The translations under genes and the position numbers were made by a program. From Blastocatellia bacterium (GTDB lineage: Bacteria; Acidobacteriota; Blastocatellia; Pyrinomonadales; Pyrinomonadaceae), in the NCBI GenBank assembly GCA_003175865.1, contig PSRF01000165.1:1-7537 (forward strand): a stretch of DNA of 7,537 nt, given 5' to 3'. The notes beneath the pieces were generated by a model. It was not told the DNA's origin and did no database searches. It was given only the letters and a program-made list of their open reading frames with translations. Position 1 is the stretch's first letter. Every line of letters starts with the position of its first letter. This document shows positions 1 to 6,266 of the stretch, in pieces.

Positions 1-584
1 CCCCTGTTAAAGATGCGGAGGCTAAAAATTGGGCCAAGTCACATCTGAAGCAACTCAAAGTTAGCATCGATGAACCAGCGTTGAGCGAACTCGTGAGACT
101 CGTCGGAACAAATATTCAGACTCTTTTGATGGAACTCGAAAAGTTAGCCGCGGCAGCAGCTCAGACAAAACGCATTTCGCTCGAAATGGTGGACGACTTG
201 ATCGGCCGATCGCGTGAACTCTCCAACTTCGAACTCGCAGATCATATTCTGGCCCGCAATCGTAAACGTGCGCTTGAAGTCTTGCATCGACTGTTAGACG
301 ACGGCGCGGAACCGTTAATGCTAGTTGGTCTGATCGCCAGTAATTATCATCGACTCGCACTGGGAAAGGACTTGTTGACGCGGGGATCACGTGATGAAGT
401 TTTTCGAAATATCGCAATGCCACCGTTTAAGCGAGATTCTTTTATCAACACGCTGCAAAGAGCAGACGCCGCAAACATTTCGCGTGGGATTCAGCTGATT
501 GCGGCGGCAGATCTGGCGATCAAGACTTCACAAGCAACGCCGCGTTTGCAATTGGAAATGCTGGTTTGTGAGTTAGCCAGCTAA
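1..584 (+). CDS. holA: DNA polymerase III delta subunit, C-terminal part (5' end outside window)
   Basis: The reading frame is open from base 3 to the TAA at 582-584, giving 193 visible residues; the gene starts left of the window. A TTG at 81 lies inside the continuous frame and is not needed as a start. The delta subunit opens the sliding beta clamp within the clamp-loader complex during replication. The visible part matches the C-terminal two thirds of the family: the segment around LVRLVGTNIQTLLMELEKLA, a region resembling the conserved 'F.LADHIL..N...AL..L..LLDDG' stretch, then 'EPLMLVGLIASNYHRL', and a helical C-terminal collar domain ending near 'ADLAIKTSQATPRLQLEMLV'. The N-terminal AAA-like part is not visible. 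Nearby rpsT is a frequent neighbour of holA in bacteria, which supports the call. Its stop overlaps the 3' end of the opposite-strand gene by 12 bp. Confidence 0.9.
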   Translation, partial: PVKDAEAKNWAKSHLKQLKVSIDEPALSELVRLVGTNIQTLLMELEKLAAAAAQTKRISLEMVDDLIGRSRELSNFELADHILARNRKRALEVLHRLLDDGAEPLMLVGLIASNYHRLALGKDLLTRGSRDEVFRNIAMPPFKRDSFINTLQRADAANISRGIQLIAAADLAIKTSQATPRLQLEMLVCELAS

Positions 585-989
585 TGGTTTTAAGTCTGGC
601 TGGACAAAGACCTCACGCGCTTTTGTCGTTGCCAGTAATTCTGGCGAATAAAACTGCAGACAAATATTCTTATCTCCCAGTCCTTGCACCACAAAGTTGC
701 ACTTGTCCACCAATGACTCAAGCGATTCGCATTGCCGCAGAGTTTGTGCGGTCAGTTCGACCCAGAAGACGGTTAGCGTTTCATGGTACTTCTGAGGATC
801 AACACCGTGATGGTCGATGAAGCGAAGTAAGCCCGCCCGCATTTTCTCAATTGCCGATGCGTGGGAGCCGTTCAGTAGGTACCAAGCCGCAACGGTTAAA
901 TGATCTGCGTGTCGAAACCCTGCCTTCCCGGTTGTGCAGTCTTCGAACCCACTCACCACTGCTTCGATTTCCGATTCGTTTGTGTACAT
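573..989 (-). CDS. Conserved protein of unknown function, 138 aa
   Basis: I place the start at the ATG complementary to 987-989 because AAGGAGG (complement of 995-1001) lies 5 nt upstream. A GTG at 995 in the same frame overlaps that Shine-Dalgarno and is unlikely. The product is soluble, with no signal peptide or membrane segment. It is rich in histidine and aromatic residues: 'FRHADHLTVAAWYL' in the first third, 'HHGVDPQKYHETLTVFWVEL' in the middle, and 'FYSPELLATTKAREVFVQPDLKPL' at the end. I recall this pattern from uncharacterised bacterial proteins but know no established function. Paired His/Asp and His/Glu positions on predicted helices could bind a metal, which is inference. The gene is convergent with holA (12-bp overlap). 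Its promoter must lie in or behind the palindromic element at 1001-1095, since the rpsT terminator stands between it and rpsT. Confidence 0.78.
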   Translation of the reverse strand: MYTNESEIEAVVSGFEDCTTGKAGFRHADHLTVAAWYLLNGSHASAIEKMRAGLLRFIDHHGVDPQKYHETLTVFWVELTAQTLRQCESLESLVDKCNFVVQGLGDKNICLQFYSPELLATTKAREVFVQPDLKPLAG

Positions 990-994
990 GTGCA

Positions 995-1001
995 CCTCCT
1001 T
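995..1001 (-). promoter_or_regulatory. Strong Shine-Dalgarno that fixes the start of the 989-573 gene
   Basis: The minus strand reads AAGGAGG, then TGCAC, then ATG. It is the best ribosome binding site in the window and decides for the ATG at 989 over the GTG at 995. Its first A is also the last base (1001) of the adjacent palindromic element. Confidence 0.8.
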
Positions 1002-1095
1002 GGAGTGCCGTGGCCCGGCACCGCTTTGCTATATCTGAAGTTCTCTGGGCTCAAGCTGTCGCTATAACAAAGCGGCGCCAGGCCGCCGCACTCCA
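1001..1095. repeat. 95-bp palindromic element (MITE/REPIN-like), family A
   Basis: The outer arms 1001-1028 and 1068-1095 are inverted repeats, matching at 24 of 28 positions when one is reverse-complemented. Both ends are TGGAGTGC/GCACTCCA and the inner arm ends are CTTTG/CAAAG. Pairing continues a little into the middle (CTATA against TATAG), leaving a loop of about 25-39 nt. There is no coding capacity. The G+C-rich arms and sharp borders fit a short non-autonomous mobile or extragenic palindromic repeat. The element sits between the rpsT terminator and the Shine-Dalgarno of the 989-573 gene. No obvious target-site duplication can be assigned. Confidence 0.75.
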
Positions 1096-1130
1096 AATAA
1101 AAGAGGCGGATCGAATTAACGACCCGCCTC
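1095..1130 (-). terminator. Rho-independent terminator of rpsT
   Basis: Read on the minus strand, 22 nt after the rpsT stop, the sequence forms GAGGCGG-G-TCG, loop TTAATT, CGA-T-CCGCCTC, followed by TTTTATTT. The stem covers 1103-1130 and the T tract 1095-1102. It has one internal mismatch. The T tract runs up against the palindromic element at 1001-1095. Confidence 0.88.
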
Positions 1131-1152
1131 GAACATCTCATTTTTCGCTATT

Positions 1153-1422
1153 CTATTTGCTCGCTACTTGATTTGCTTTGACTGTAAGACGCGATTTATG
1201 TCGCGCAGCAGCGTTGGCATGCAACACACCCTTCTGAACAGCCTTGTCAATAACCGAAATGGTCTCAGGTAGTACTTGATTTATGTCCTGAGTCTTGCCC
1301 GCGTCGAGCGCAGTCCTGAATTTCTTGATGTAAGTTCGAACTTTGGTTCGGTTACCACGATTGATGCCGCGGCGCTTTTCGTTCTGGCGCATGCGCTTTT
1401 CGGCTGATTTATGATTCGGCAT
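1153..1422 (-). CDS. rpsT: 30S ribosomal protein S20
   Basis: This 89-residue basic protein is a full-length S20, which binds 16S rRNA early in small-subunit assembly. The N-terminus MPNHKSAEKRMRQNEKRR and the following 'NRTKVRTYIKKFRTAL' are typical of S20, as is the C-terminal helix 'GVLHANAAARHKSRL'. The ATG at 1420-1422 is preceded by TTAGGA about 9-10 nt upstream. The gene is monocistronic: it has its own near-consensus promoter (1496-1524) and its own terminator (1095-1130). The leader is about 65-70 nt. S20 is autoregulated in Escherichia coli; I see nothing decisive on that here. Confidence 0.97.
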   Translation of the reverse strand: MPNHKSAEKRMRQNEKRRGINRGNRTKVRTYIKKFRTALDAGKTQDINQVLPETISVIDKAVQKGVLHANAAARHKSRLTVKANQVASK

Positions 1423-1495
1423 TATTGAATTTCCTAACGATTTTGGTACTCATTTTGCGCAGACGCGAAATATTGCCCCTTAGCGCAAGTGAGGG

Positions 1496-1524
1496 AGTAT
1501 AGGGACGGGGTGCTTTTGAGTCAA
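1496..1524 (-). promoter_or_regulatory. Sigma-70-type promoter of rpsT
   Basis: On the minus strand, TTGACT (complement of 1519-1524) and TATACT (complement of 1496-1501) are separated by exactly 17 nt. Each box matches consensus at five of six positions. Transcription should begin near 1489, giving an rpsT leader of about 65-70 nt. Confidence 0.8.
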
Positions 1525-1798
1525 GCGCACGCGAGTGCGTGGTAGTGATGCGTCTCACTACTCGAGTGCGTTGGGATACCTTGCTAAGTTGTTGATCGGC
1601 ACCCATCCGCCAGGCAACTTTTTCAATCCATTGCACAGGTTATTAGTCCCTCTCTAGCGGAACTAGAACTGTTTGACAGCAATTGCACCTTATAGTAGCG
1701 TCACTCCCATCTTTTATGTTCACAATTTTCGCCGCGCCAGCCTTCTCGCGTTTACCCTCCTCAAACTCGTTTGCCTTGGAAAGAGAGAACACTCGTAG
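1525..1798. other. Intergenic region between the rpsT promoter and the PhoH-family gene
   Basis: Together with the rpsT leader and promoter this makes a gene-free stretch of 376 bp (1423-1798). Just upstream of the rpsT -35 box is a palindrome, GTAGTGA (1542-1548) and TCACTAC (1555-1561) with a 6-nt loop, flanked by two direct copies of CGAGTGCGT (1532-1540 and 1563-1571). A TTGACA at 1673-1678 is followed by TATAGT at 1691-1696, but the 12-nt spacer is too short for a normal sigma-70 promoter. The promoter of the PhoH-family operon probably lies here but I cannot place it. No tRNA-like cloverleaf or convincing small coding region was seen. Confidence 0.5.
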
Positions 1799-2752
1799 TT
1801 GATTAAAATCGAGTTGCCACCTAGAGGTCTCGAAACTCTTTTTGGTGTTCACGACCAAAACATCAAATATCTCGAGTCGCTCCTCGACGTGCGCATCGAC
1901 GCCCGAGGTCAAGACGTCTCGATCGACGGAGATCCAGCTGACGTAGAAACAGCGCAGCGAATACTTGAGGATTTCTCAGAACTCTTCAAAGAAGGTCGTC
2001 ACTTCACAGACAAGGAACTTCGTGAGGCATTCGCCCAAATCGCGGAAGACCGAGCGTTCAGCCTGCGGGACTACTTCACAAAGACTCGTTTCAATCCTGC
2101 TGGTAAAAAGCAAGTAGCGCCAAAGTCAGCGACTCAACGAAAGTACATCCAGGCGATTCAGGACCAGGACGTGGTGTTTGGAATCGGCGTAGCGGGAACA
2201 GGTAAGACGTATCTGGCGGTCGCGATGGCTGTTCAGGCGCTGATGCAGAAACAAGTCAATCGTATCGTCCTCGCACGGCCGGCCGTTGAAGCAGGAGAAA
2301 AACTTGGTTTCTTACCGGGTGATCTGCAAGACAAAGTTGATCCGTATCTGCGTCCACTTTATGACGCCTTATTTGATCTCATCGATTATGATCGAGTGAC
2401 TCGCTTACTCGAAAAACGCATTATTGAGGTTGCGCCTCTCGCCTTCATGAGGGGCAGAACTCTTTCTGACGCCTTCATTATTCTCGACGAAGCACAAAAC
2501 ACTACAAGTGAACAGATGAAAATGTTTCTCACCCGCATTGGCTTCGGATCAAAAGCAGTGATCACAGGCGACGTAACTCAAGTCGATCTACCGACCGGGA
2601 AACGAAGTGGTCTAATTGAAGCAGAGCGGATCCTTGCTAGCGTGCAGGGCATCGAGTTTGTCTACTTCACAGAAAAAGACGTAGTGCGTCACAAGCTCGT
2701 CCAGATGATCATCAAAGCCTACGAAGAGCACGGCAAGAAAAGCCAGATATAA
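1799..2752 (+). CDS. phoH: PhoH-family ATPase (PhoL/YbeZ type)
   Basis: 317 residues, full length for the family. The first ~65 residues form the KH-like N-terminal region ('[23 protein letters not shown]', '[19 protein letters not shown]'). The PhoH P-loop ATPase domain follows: Walker A GVAGTGKT at residues 130-137, '[18 protein letters not shown]' at about 158-175, Walker B 'FIILDEAQN' at 226-234, and '[10 protein letters not shown]' at about 257-265. The family links ATP hydrolysis to RNA handling and partners the endonuclease YbeY. The start is TTG at 1799: an in-frame TAG immediately precedes it, no ATG is suitably placed, and a purine-rich GGAAAGAGAG (1778-1787) lies 11 nt upstream. 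ybeY follows after 15 nt, so the two form an operon. The symbol phoH is used in the family sense; ybeZ or phoL are equivalent names. Confidence 0.95.
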   Translation: MIKIELPPRGLETLFGVHDQNIKYLESLLDVRIDARGQDVSIDGDPADVETAQRILEDFSELFKEGRHFTDKELREAFAQIAEDRAFSLRDYFTKTRFNPAGKKQVAPKSATQRKYIQAIQDQDVVFGIGVAGTGKTYLAVAMAVQALMQKQVNRIVLARPAVEAGEKLGFLPGDLQDKVDPYLRPLYDALFDLIDYDRVTRLLEKRIIEVAPLAFMRGRTLSDAFIILDEAQNTTSEQMKMFLTRIGFGSKAVITGDVTQVDLPTGKRSGLIEAERILASVQGIEFVYFTEKDVVRHKLVQMIIKAYEEHGKKSQI

Positions 2753-2767
2753 GACTGCCGACGAGTT

Positions 2768-3175
2768 ATGGTGGAAGTGGTCAATCGTCAACGACGAAAG
2801 CAAATTGATGTCGAACCCTGGCAAGCGACGACTGCAAAGATGCTCGTAGCTATTGGACATCCAAATGCGTCAGTCACTGTGGCCTTCGTCTCAGACAAAA
2901 AGATTCGAGAGTTGAACAAGAACTTTCGAGGCATCGACAAGGCGACCGACGTGTTGTCGTTCCCAACCTTGAATGAAGATGAAGGACTTGGCGACATTGC
3001 AATTTCAGTAGATCGTGCAAAGTCACAGGCCAAAGAGAATGGGTTGACATTCGACGGAGAGGTATCTCAACTTTTACTCCACGGATTGCTTCATCTTTCA
3101 GGTTACGATCATGAAACTGATAACGGTGAAATGAATCGCTTAGAATTGCAATTAAGAAAGAAATTGAAAATATAA
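2768..3175 (+). CDS. ybeY: Endoribonuclease YbeY (rRNA maturation factor)
   Basis: 135 residues, slightly short but complete. YbeY is a zinc-dependent endoribonuclease involved in 16S rRNA 3'-end maturation, ribosome quality control and late 70S surveillance. The zinc signature HxxxHxxxxxH is intact as H105, H109 and H115 in 'HGLLHLSGYDHE'. Other family landmarks are 'ELNKNFRGIDKATDVLSFP' (about 48-66) and 'GDIAIS' (75-80). The ATG at 2768 lies 15 nt after the PhoH-family stop, so co-expression is likely; only a weak GACGAG-like sequence precedes it. Downstream is a 265-bp gap with a palindromic repeat rather than the immediately adjacent corC-type gene seen in enterobacteria, although such a gene is next. 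Confidence 0.96.
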   Translation: MVEVVNRQRRKQIDVEPWQATTAKMLVAIGHPNASVTVAFVSDKKIRELNKNFRGIDKATDVLSFPTLNEDEGLGDIAISVDRAKSQAKENGLTFDGEVSQLLLHGLLHLSGYDHETDNGEMNRLELQLRKKLKI

Positions 3176-3236
3176 ATGCGGAGTTAAAATAGAAAACCCA
3201 GAGCGGTACAGACTTGTGTCAAAACTCGAGTTTGCC

Positions 3237-3306
3237 GTTCGTATGATTTCGTGGATCGTTTCTCGGTGTGAGTAAATAGACTATTCGGGAAATCACACGA
3301 ACTAAC
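3237..3306. repeat. 70-bp palindromic element, family B copy 1 (degenerate)
   Basis: Left arm 3237-3259 contains TGATTTCGTGGATCGT; right arm 3287-3306 reads GGGAAATCACACGAACTAAC. The arms pair over GTTCGT.TGATTTC and then diverge. The reverse complement of this copy aligns along its whole length with the element at 5015-5088, sharing ACGATCCACGAAATCA, TACTCACAC in the middle and GTTAGTTC at the end. The two copies therefore lie in opposite orientation. No coding capacity. Confidence 0.75.
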
Positions 3307-3399
3307 ACAAACAAAACTGACGGTGAGGCTATTTTTGAGACGGTCTTTACCGCCCTGAGTTCCTTATTTAAGTCTAAGTCAGATTGGAACTGCGATGCG

Positions 3400-3429
3400 C
3401 TGACAAGTGACCCTCATTTCCTTTACTAT
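3400..3429 (+). promoter_or_regulatory. Possible promoter of the CNNM/CBS gene
   Basis: CTGACA (3400-3405) and TACTAT (3424-3429) are 18 nt apart and match consensus at five and four positions. Transcription would start near 3436, almost at the ATG at 3441, giving a nearly leaderless mRNA. That would fit the lack of a Shine-Dalgarno before this gene. The boxes are imperfect, so this is tentative. Confidence 0.25.
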
Positions 3430-3440
3430 TCAATCCATAG

Positions 3441-4745
3441 ATGGAAATTGAAATAGCGCTCACGCTCCTGCTTCTGCTGGTGCTTTCCGTACTGGCAACG
3501 GTCGACATGGCCTTTGGCCAATTGAGCGACGTGGGTTTACGCCGCCTCATTGGCGAAAACGGCGAAAAACCCCGTGCACGATCAAAAGAGTTTCTGGTGC
3601 AAGTACTCGAAAACAGGCCGCGCTTTGGGTTTGCACTTTCAGCGATGATCCAAATCCTCCTGGTTGTCGTTGCGGTGCTAATCACTTCCATATCCCTGTC
3701 GCTCTTTCCAGATCCAAAATGGGTGTTGATTGGCCTCGCTGCTGGCTTAGTGCTTGCCGGAATCTTTCGTCAACTGGTTCCTCTCTTTATCGCAACGCAC
3801 AATCCTGAAGCGACACTTCTGTTCTTACTGCCACTAGTTCGACCCTTCTTTCCGATCATGGCGTTCATCGCCGATCCCTTTCAGCGCCTGTTTGATCGGT
3901 CGCGGCGAAAGGAATATCTAACGGAAACGGCTGACATTGAATCTGAAGAAGACGACGGTAGCGATCTGCAAGCGTTAATTGATGTCGGTGAAGCAGAAGG
4001 GATTATCGAAGAAGAAGAGGGTGAACTTATTCATTCAATTATTGAATTTGGCGAGACATCGGTTAATGAAGTGATGACTCCGCGACCTGACATCATCGCA
4101 GTACCCTTAACAGCCACTGTCCGAGAAGCACGTGACATCATCATCGACTCAAAGTATTCGCGTTTACCGGTCTATCGAGATCAAATCGACAACGTAGAGG
4201 GAATTATCTACGTTCGCGACTTGCTGCAGTGTTGGGCCGATGGAAGTCAGGACGCACCGATCGCGCCGTTAATTCGCTCAGTGTATTTCGTGCCGGAAAC
4301 AAAACCGGTTGCCAAGCTACTTGAAGAGATGCAAAAGGCTCATGTGCAACTCGCCATGGTTATTGATGAATATGGCGGCGTGTGCGGACTGGTTACGGTT
4401 GAAGACATCCTCGAGGAAATCGTCGGTGAAATCGAAGACGAAGACATCCGCGGAGAGGAATTGAATGACATCGTTGAAGCCGCACCGGGTAGCTACGAAG
4501 TGCTTGGTTCAACTGAGATCGGGAAAATTGAACGACTGTTTCACATGGAGATTGAAGCCGATGACTTCACCACGATAGCAGGTCTGGTGATTAACGAATC
4601 TGGTAAGGTTCCCGCCGTTGGCGAACAACTTCGATTTCGCGGTCTCGAAGTGGCAGTGCTTGAAGCTGATGAACGACGCATCGGCCGGCTCCTCGTGCGC
4701 AAAGCTGAAGAAGAAAATTCATCACAGATGAGTCAAGCCAGTTAA
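3441..4745 (+). CDS. CNNM/CBS-domain/CorC_HlyC membrane protein (divergent membrane domain)
   Basis: 434 residues. Hydrophobic segments lie near 4-24, 62-89, 94-117 and 124-145 and match the layout of a CNNM (DUF21) membrane domain. A charged linker (about 150-195, rich in Glu/Asp) leads to a CBS pair: CBS1 around 208-263 ('VNEVMTPRPDIIAV', 'SRLPVY', 'GIIYVRDLL') and CBS2 around 276-333 ('LAMVIDEYGGVCGLVTVEDILEEIVGEI'). A CorC_HlyC domain covers about 350-422. Relatives export or regulate magnesium and other cations at the cytoplasmic membrane. The cytoplasmic half is textbook, but the membrane half lacks the usual GE.xPK stretch (here 'FRQLVPLFIA') and the usual double-Asn segment (here 'SAMIQILLVV'), so transport activity is uncertain. 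The ATG at 3441 has no clear Shine-Dalgarno. The stop overlaps the next start by one base. Confidence 0.9.
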   Translation: MEIEIALTLLLLLVLSVLATVDMAFGQLSDVGLRRLIGENGEKPRARSKEFLVQVLENRPRFGFALSAMIQILLVVVAVLITSISLSLFPDPKWVLIGLAAGLVLAGIFRQLVPLFIATHNPEATLLFLLPLVRPFFPIMAFIADPFQRLFDRSRRKEYLTETADIESEEDDGSDLQALIDVGEAEGIIEEEEGELIHSIIEFGETSVNEVMTPRPDIIAVPLTATVREARDIIIDSKYSRLPVYRDQIDNVEGIIYVRDLLQCWADGSQDAPIAPLIRSVYFVPETKPVAKLLEEMQKAHVQLAMVIDEYGGVCGLVTVEDILEEIVGEIEDEDIRGEELNDIVEAAPGSYEVLGSTEIGKIERLFHMEIEADDFTTIAGLVINESGKVPAVGEQLRFRGLEVAVLEADERRIGRLLVRKAEEENSSQMSQAS

Positions 4746-4966
4746 TGAACCGAGTTCTAAACGTCCTCAATGCAGTCGTAACCGGCAAACTCGAAAGACG
4801 CTTACAGTGTGAAGCCTGTGGCAAAGAGTTCATCTGCGGAGCTTCGCTCACAGGATGTTGGTGTTCAGAAGTCAAACTTAGTGACGAACAACGCGCGGAT
4901 TTACGTTCGTGTTACTCGGACTGTTTGTGCAGGAATTGTTTGGAACGGGTTGCCAGTGATGGTTGA
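4745..4966 (+). CDS. Cysteine-rich CWC family protein
   Basis: 73 residues with nine cysteines: C22xxC25, C31, C38-W-C40, C56, C60, C62 and C65. The spacing CxxCxxxFxC...CWC followed by C...CxCxxC matches the small bacterial Cys-rich CWC family, whose function is unknown; a structural zinc or other metal site is likely. The ATG overlaps the stop of the CNNM/CBS gene in the arrangement TAATG, so translation is probably coupled and the two are co-expressed. The first ~18 residues are basic and lack cysteines. No signal peptide is evident. A role alongside the upstream metal-transport-type protein is inference from position only. Confidence 0.85.
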   Translation: MNRVLNVLNAVVTGKLERRLQCEACGKEFICGASLTGCWCSEVKLSDEQRADLRSCYSDCLCRNCLERVASDG

Positions 4967-4981
4967 TTCTTTCTAATCAAC
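4962..4981 (+). terminator. Weak hairpin at the end of the CNNM-CWC operon
   Basis: GTTGATT (4962-4968), loop CTTTCT, AATCAAC (4975-4981) form a perfect 7-bp stem, followed by TATCTTT. The TGA stop of the CWC gene lies in the stem. The stem is AT-rich and the T run is short, so termination would be inefficient if it occurs. Confidence 0.3.
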
Positions 4982-5014
4982 TATCTTTGCGCAGATCAGG
5001 TCTCCTTTGTTCGT

Positions 5015-5088
5015 GTTAGTTCTTGTGATTTCGTGGATCGTCGATCTACTCACACAGAAGAACGATCCACGAAATCACGCGAACTAAC
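5015..5088. repeat. 74-bp palindromic element, family B copy 2
   Basis: Arms 5015-5041 and 5062-5088 are inverted repeats matching at 25 of 27 positions, with a 20-nt loop. The core is TGATTTCGTGGATCGT against ACGATCCACGAAATCA, and the ends are GTTAGTTC/GAACTAAC. It is the better-preserved copy of the family also seen, inverted, at 3237-3306. The right end lies 5 bp before the ATG of the deoxyhypusine-synthase-like gene, so the 5' leader or promoter of that gene must involve the element. Confidence 0.88.
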
Positions 5089-5093
5089 AAACG

Positions 5094-6248
5094 ATGCGGA
5101 AACCAAGCAAGTCAAAGCAAAAGCTAATGGCGAAACAAAAAAGCAAATTCCTCAAAGGCCGTAGAATCGATCCGTCACCGATTGCTGCAAACATCGAGGT
5201 TGCTGATCTCATCGATGAGTCGTTTCTGGCTTACAACGCGGCACGGCTACGTGAAGCATGTCAGTTGTTCACAAAGAAGATGCTTGAACCTGATGTGACG
5301 ATCGGATTGTCATTGACGGGAGCACTCACCCCAGCTGGTCTCGGCATCTCTGCATTGATTCCTCTGATCAAAGCCGGATTCATCGATTGGATTATTTCAA
5401 CCGGCGCGAATCTCTATCACGACACTCACTTTGGTATCGGTCTCTCAATGCACCTCGGCAACGCGCAAACATCGGACATTGTCCTGCGCGAGGAAGAAGT
5501 AGTTCGTATCTACGACATATTCTTCGACTATTCTGTGTTGCTCGATACGGACGCTTTCTTCCGCAAAATCATTGAAGCACCTGAATTCCAACGTCCGATG
5601 TCGACTGCTGAGTTTCACTATCTCTGCGGCCGTTATGTTCACGAACGAGAAGTAAAACTCGGAATCGAAGACAAGTCTCTTCTGGCAGTCGCGTATCAGT
5701 ACAGCGTGCCAATTTACACGTCGTCTCCAGGAGATTCGTCTATCGGAATGAATGTCGCGGCAAAGGCGCTGCAGGGTAACAAACTCGCATTTGATCCATC
5801 ACTTGATGTAAACGAAACGGCTTCGATCGTACTGGCCGCAAAACGCGGAATCGGAAACGTGAAAAGGAAAATGGGACGTTCTGCAGTTTTTATTTTGGGC
5901 GGCGGTTCACCCAAAAACTTTCTTCTTCAGACGGAGCCTCAAATTCAGGAAGTGCTCGGTATTGATGAACGAGGTCACGACTATTTCCTTCAAGTGACTG
6001 ATGCGCGGCCTGACACTGGAGGCCTTTCCGGAGCAACACCGGGTGAGGCAGTGTCCTGGGGCAAAGTTGATCCTGATCGACTTCCCGATGCCGTTGTGTG
6101 TTATTTGGATTCTACGGTGGCGCTACCTTTGATTACCGCTTATGCTTTAACGCGACACGAACCACGTGAACCGAAACGACTCTACGATCAGCGTAAGCAG
6201 TTCATGGAGTTGTTGACGAAGGAGTACGGCAAATCCAAACGACGTTAG
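5094..6248 (+). CDS. Deoxyhypusine-synthase-like protein (probable polyamine enzyme)
   Basis: 384 residues covering the full deoxyhypusine synthase fold. Eukaryotic DHS moves the aminobutyl group of spermidine, with NAD, onto a lysine of eIF5A through an enzyme-lysine intermediate. Visible landmarks: 'GALTPAGLG' (76-84) and 'STGANLYHD' (102-110) in the NAD-binding region, '[10 protein letters not shown]' (209-218), 'GGGSPKNF' (269-276) and 'EAVSWGK' with the catalytic-type lysine at K324. The eukaryotic active-site histidine after 'GGG..K' is Asn275 here, as I recall for the bacterial subgroup. Bacteria normally have EF-P rather than eIF5A, so homospermidine formation or another aminobutyl transfer is more likely; that is inference. 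The ATG at 5094 has no Shine-Dalgarno and touches repeat B; the ATG at 5127 (M12) is an alternative. The YkgJ-type gene follows after 18 nt. Confidence 0.9.
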   Translation: MRKPSKSKQKLMAKQKSKFLKGRRIDPSPIAANIEVADLIDESFLAYNAARLREACQLFTKKMLEPDVTIGLSLTGALTPAGLGISALIPLIKAGFIDWIISTGANLYHDTHFGIGLSMHLGNAQTSDIVLREEEVVRIYDIFFDYSVLLDTDAFFRKIIEAPEFQRPMSTAEFHYLCGRYVHEREVKLGIEDKSLLAVAYQYSVPIYTSSPGDSSIGMNVAAKALQGNKLAFDPSLDVNETASIVLAAKRGIGNVKRKMGRSAVFILGGGSPKNFLLQTEPQIQEVLGIDERGHDYFLQVTDARPDTGGLSGATPGEAVSWGKVDPDRLPDAVVCYLDSTVALPLITAYALTRHEPREPKRLYDQRKQFMELLTKEYGKSKRR

Positions 6249-6266
6249 CGAGAGGGACGAGCGATC

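Noticed and set aside
61..423. Open frame of 120 codons on the minus strand opposite holA
   Set aside because: It lies wholly within the well-supported holA frame and its translation is Arg-rich with no family resemblance. It is a shadow frame.
990..995. GTG at 993-995 as start of the unknown minus-strand gene
   Set aside because: It overlaps the AAGGAGG Shine-Dalgarno, while the ATG at 987-989 has ideal spacing.
851..1171. Plus-strand open frame crossing the palindromic element and the end of rpsT
   Set aside because: It runs across a repeat, a terminator and two minus-strand genes, has no ribosome binding site, and resembles no protein.
1409..1636. Minus-strand open frame overlapping the start and promoter of rpsT
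   Set aside because: It covers the near-consensus rpsT promoter and the first codons of rpsT in another frame, with low-complexity basic content.
1673..1696. TTGACA followed by TATAGT as a promoter of the PhoH-family gene
   Set aside because: The boxes are good individually but only 12 nt apart, too close for sigma-70 RNA polymerase.
1643..1912. Minus-strand open frame over the intergenic region and the start of the PhoH-family gene
   Set aside because: About 40% overlaps the conserved N-terminus of the PhoH-family protein. There is no clear ribosome binding site, and the C-terminal 'RCNCCQ' alone is not enough.
3237..5088. The repeated palindromes as a CRISPR array
   Set aside because: There are only two copies, 1.7 kb apart and in opposite orientation, with genes between them. 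There are no regular spacers and no cas genes.
5094..6248. Calling the DHS-like enzyme a true eIF5A deoxyhypusine synthase
   Set aside because: The context is bacterial, the active-site histidine is replaced by Asn, and no eIF5A gene is in view. The family fold is clear but the substrate is not.
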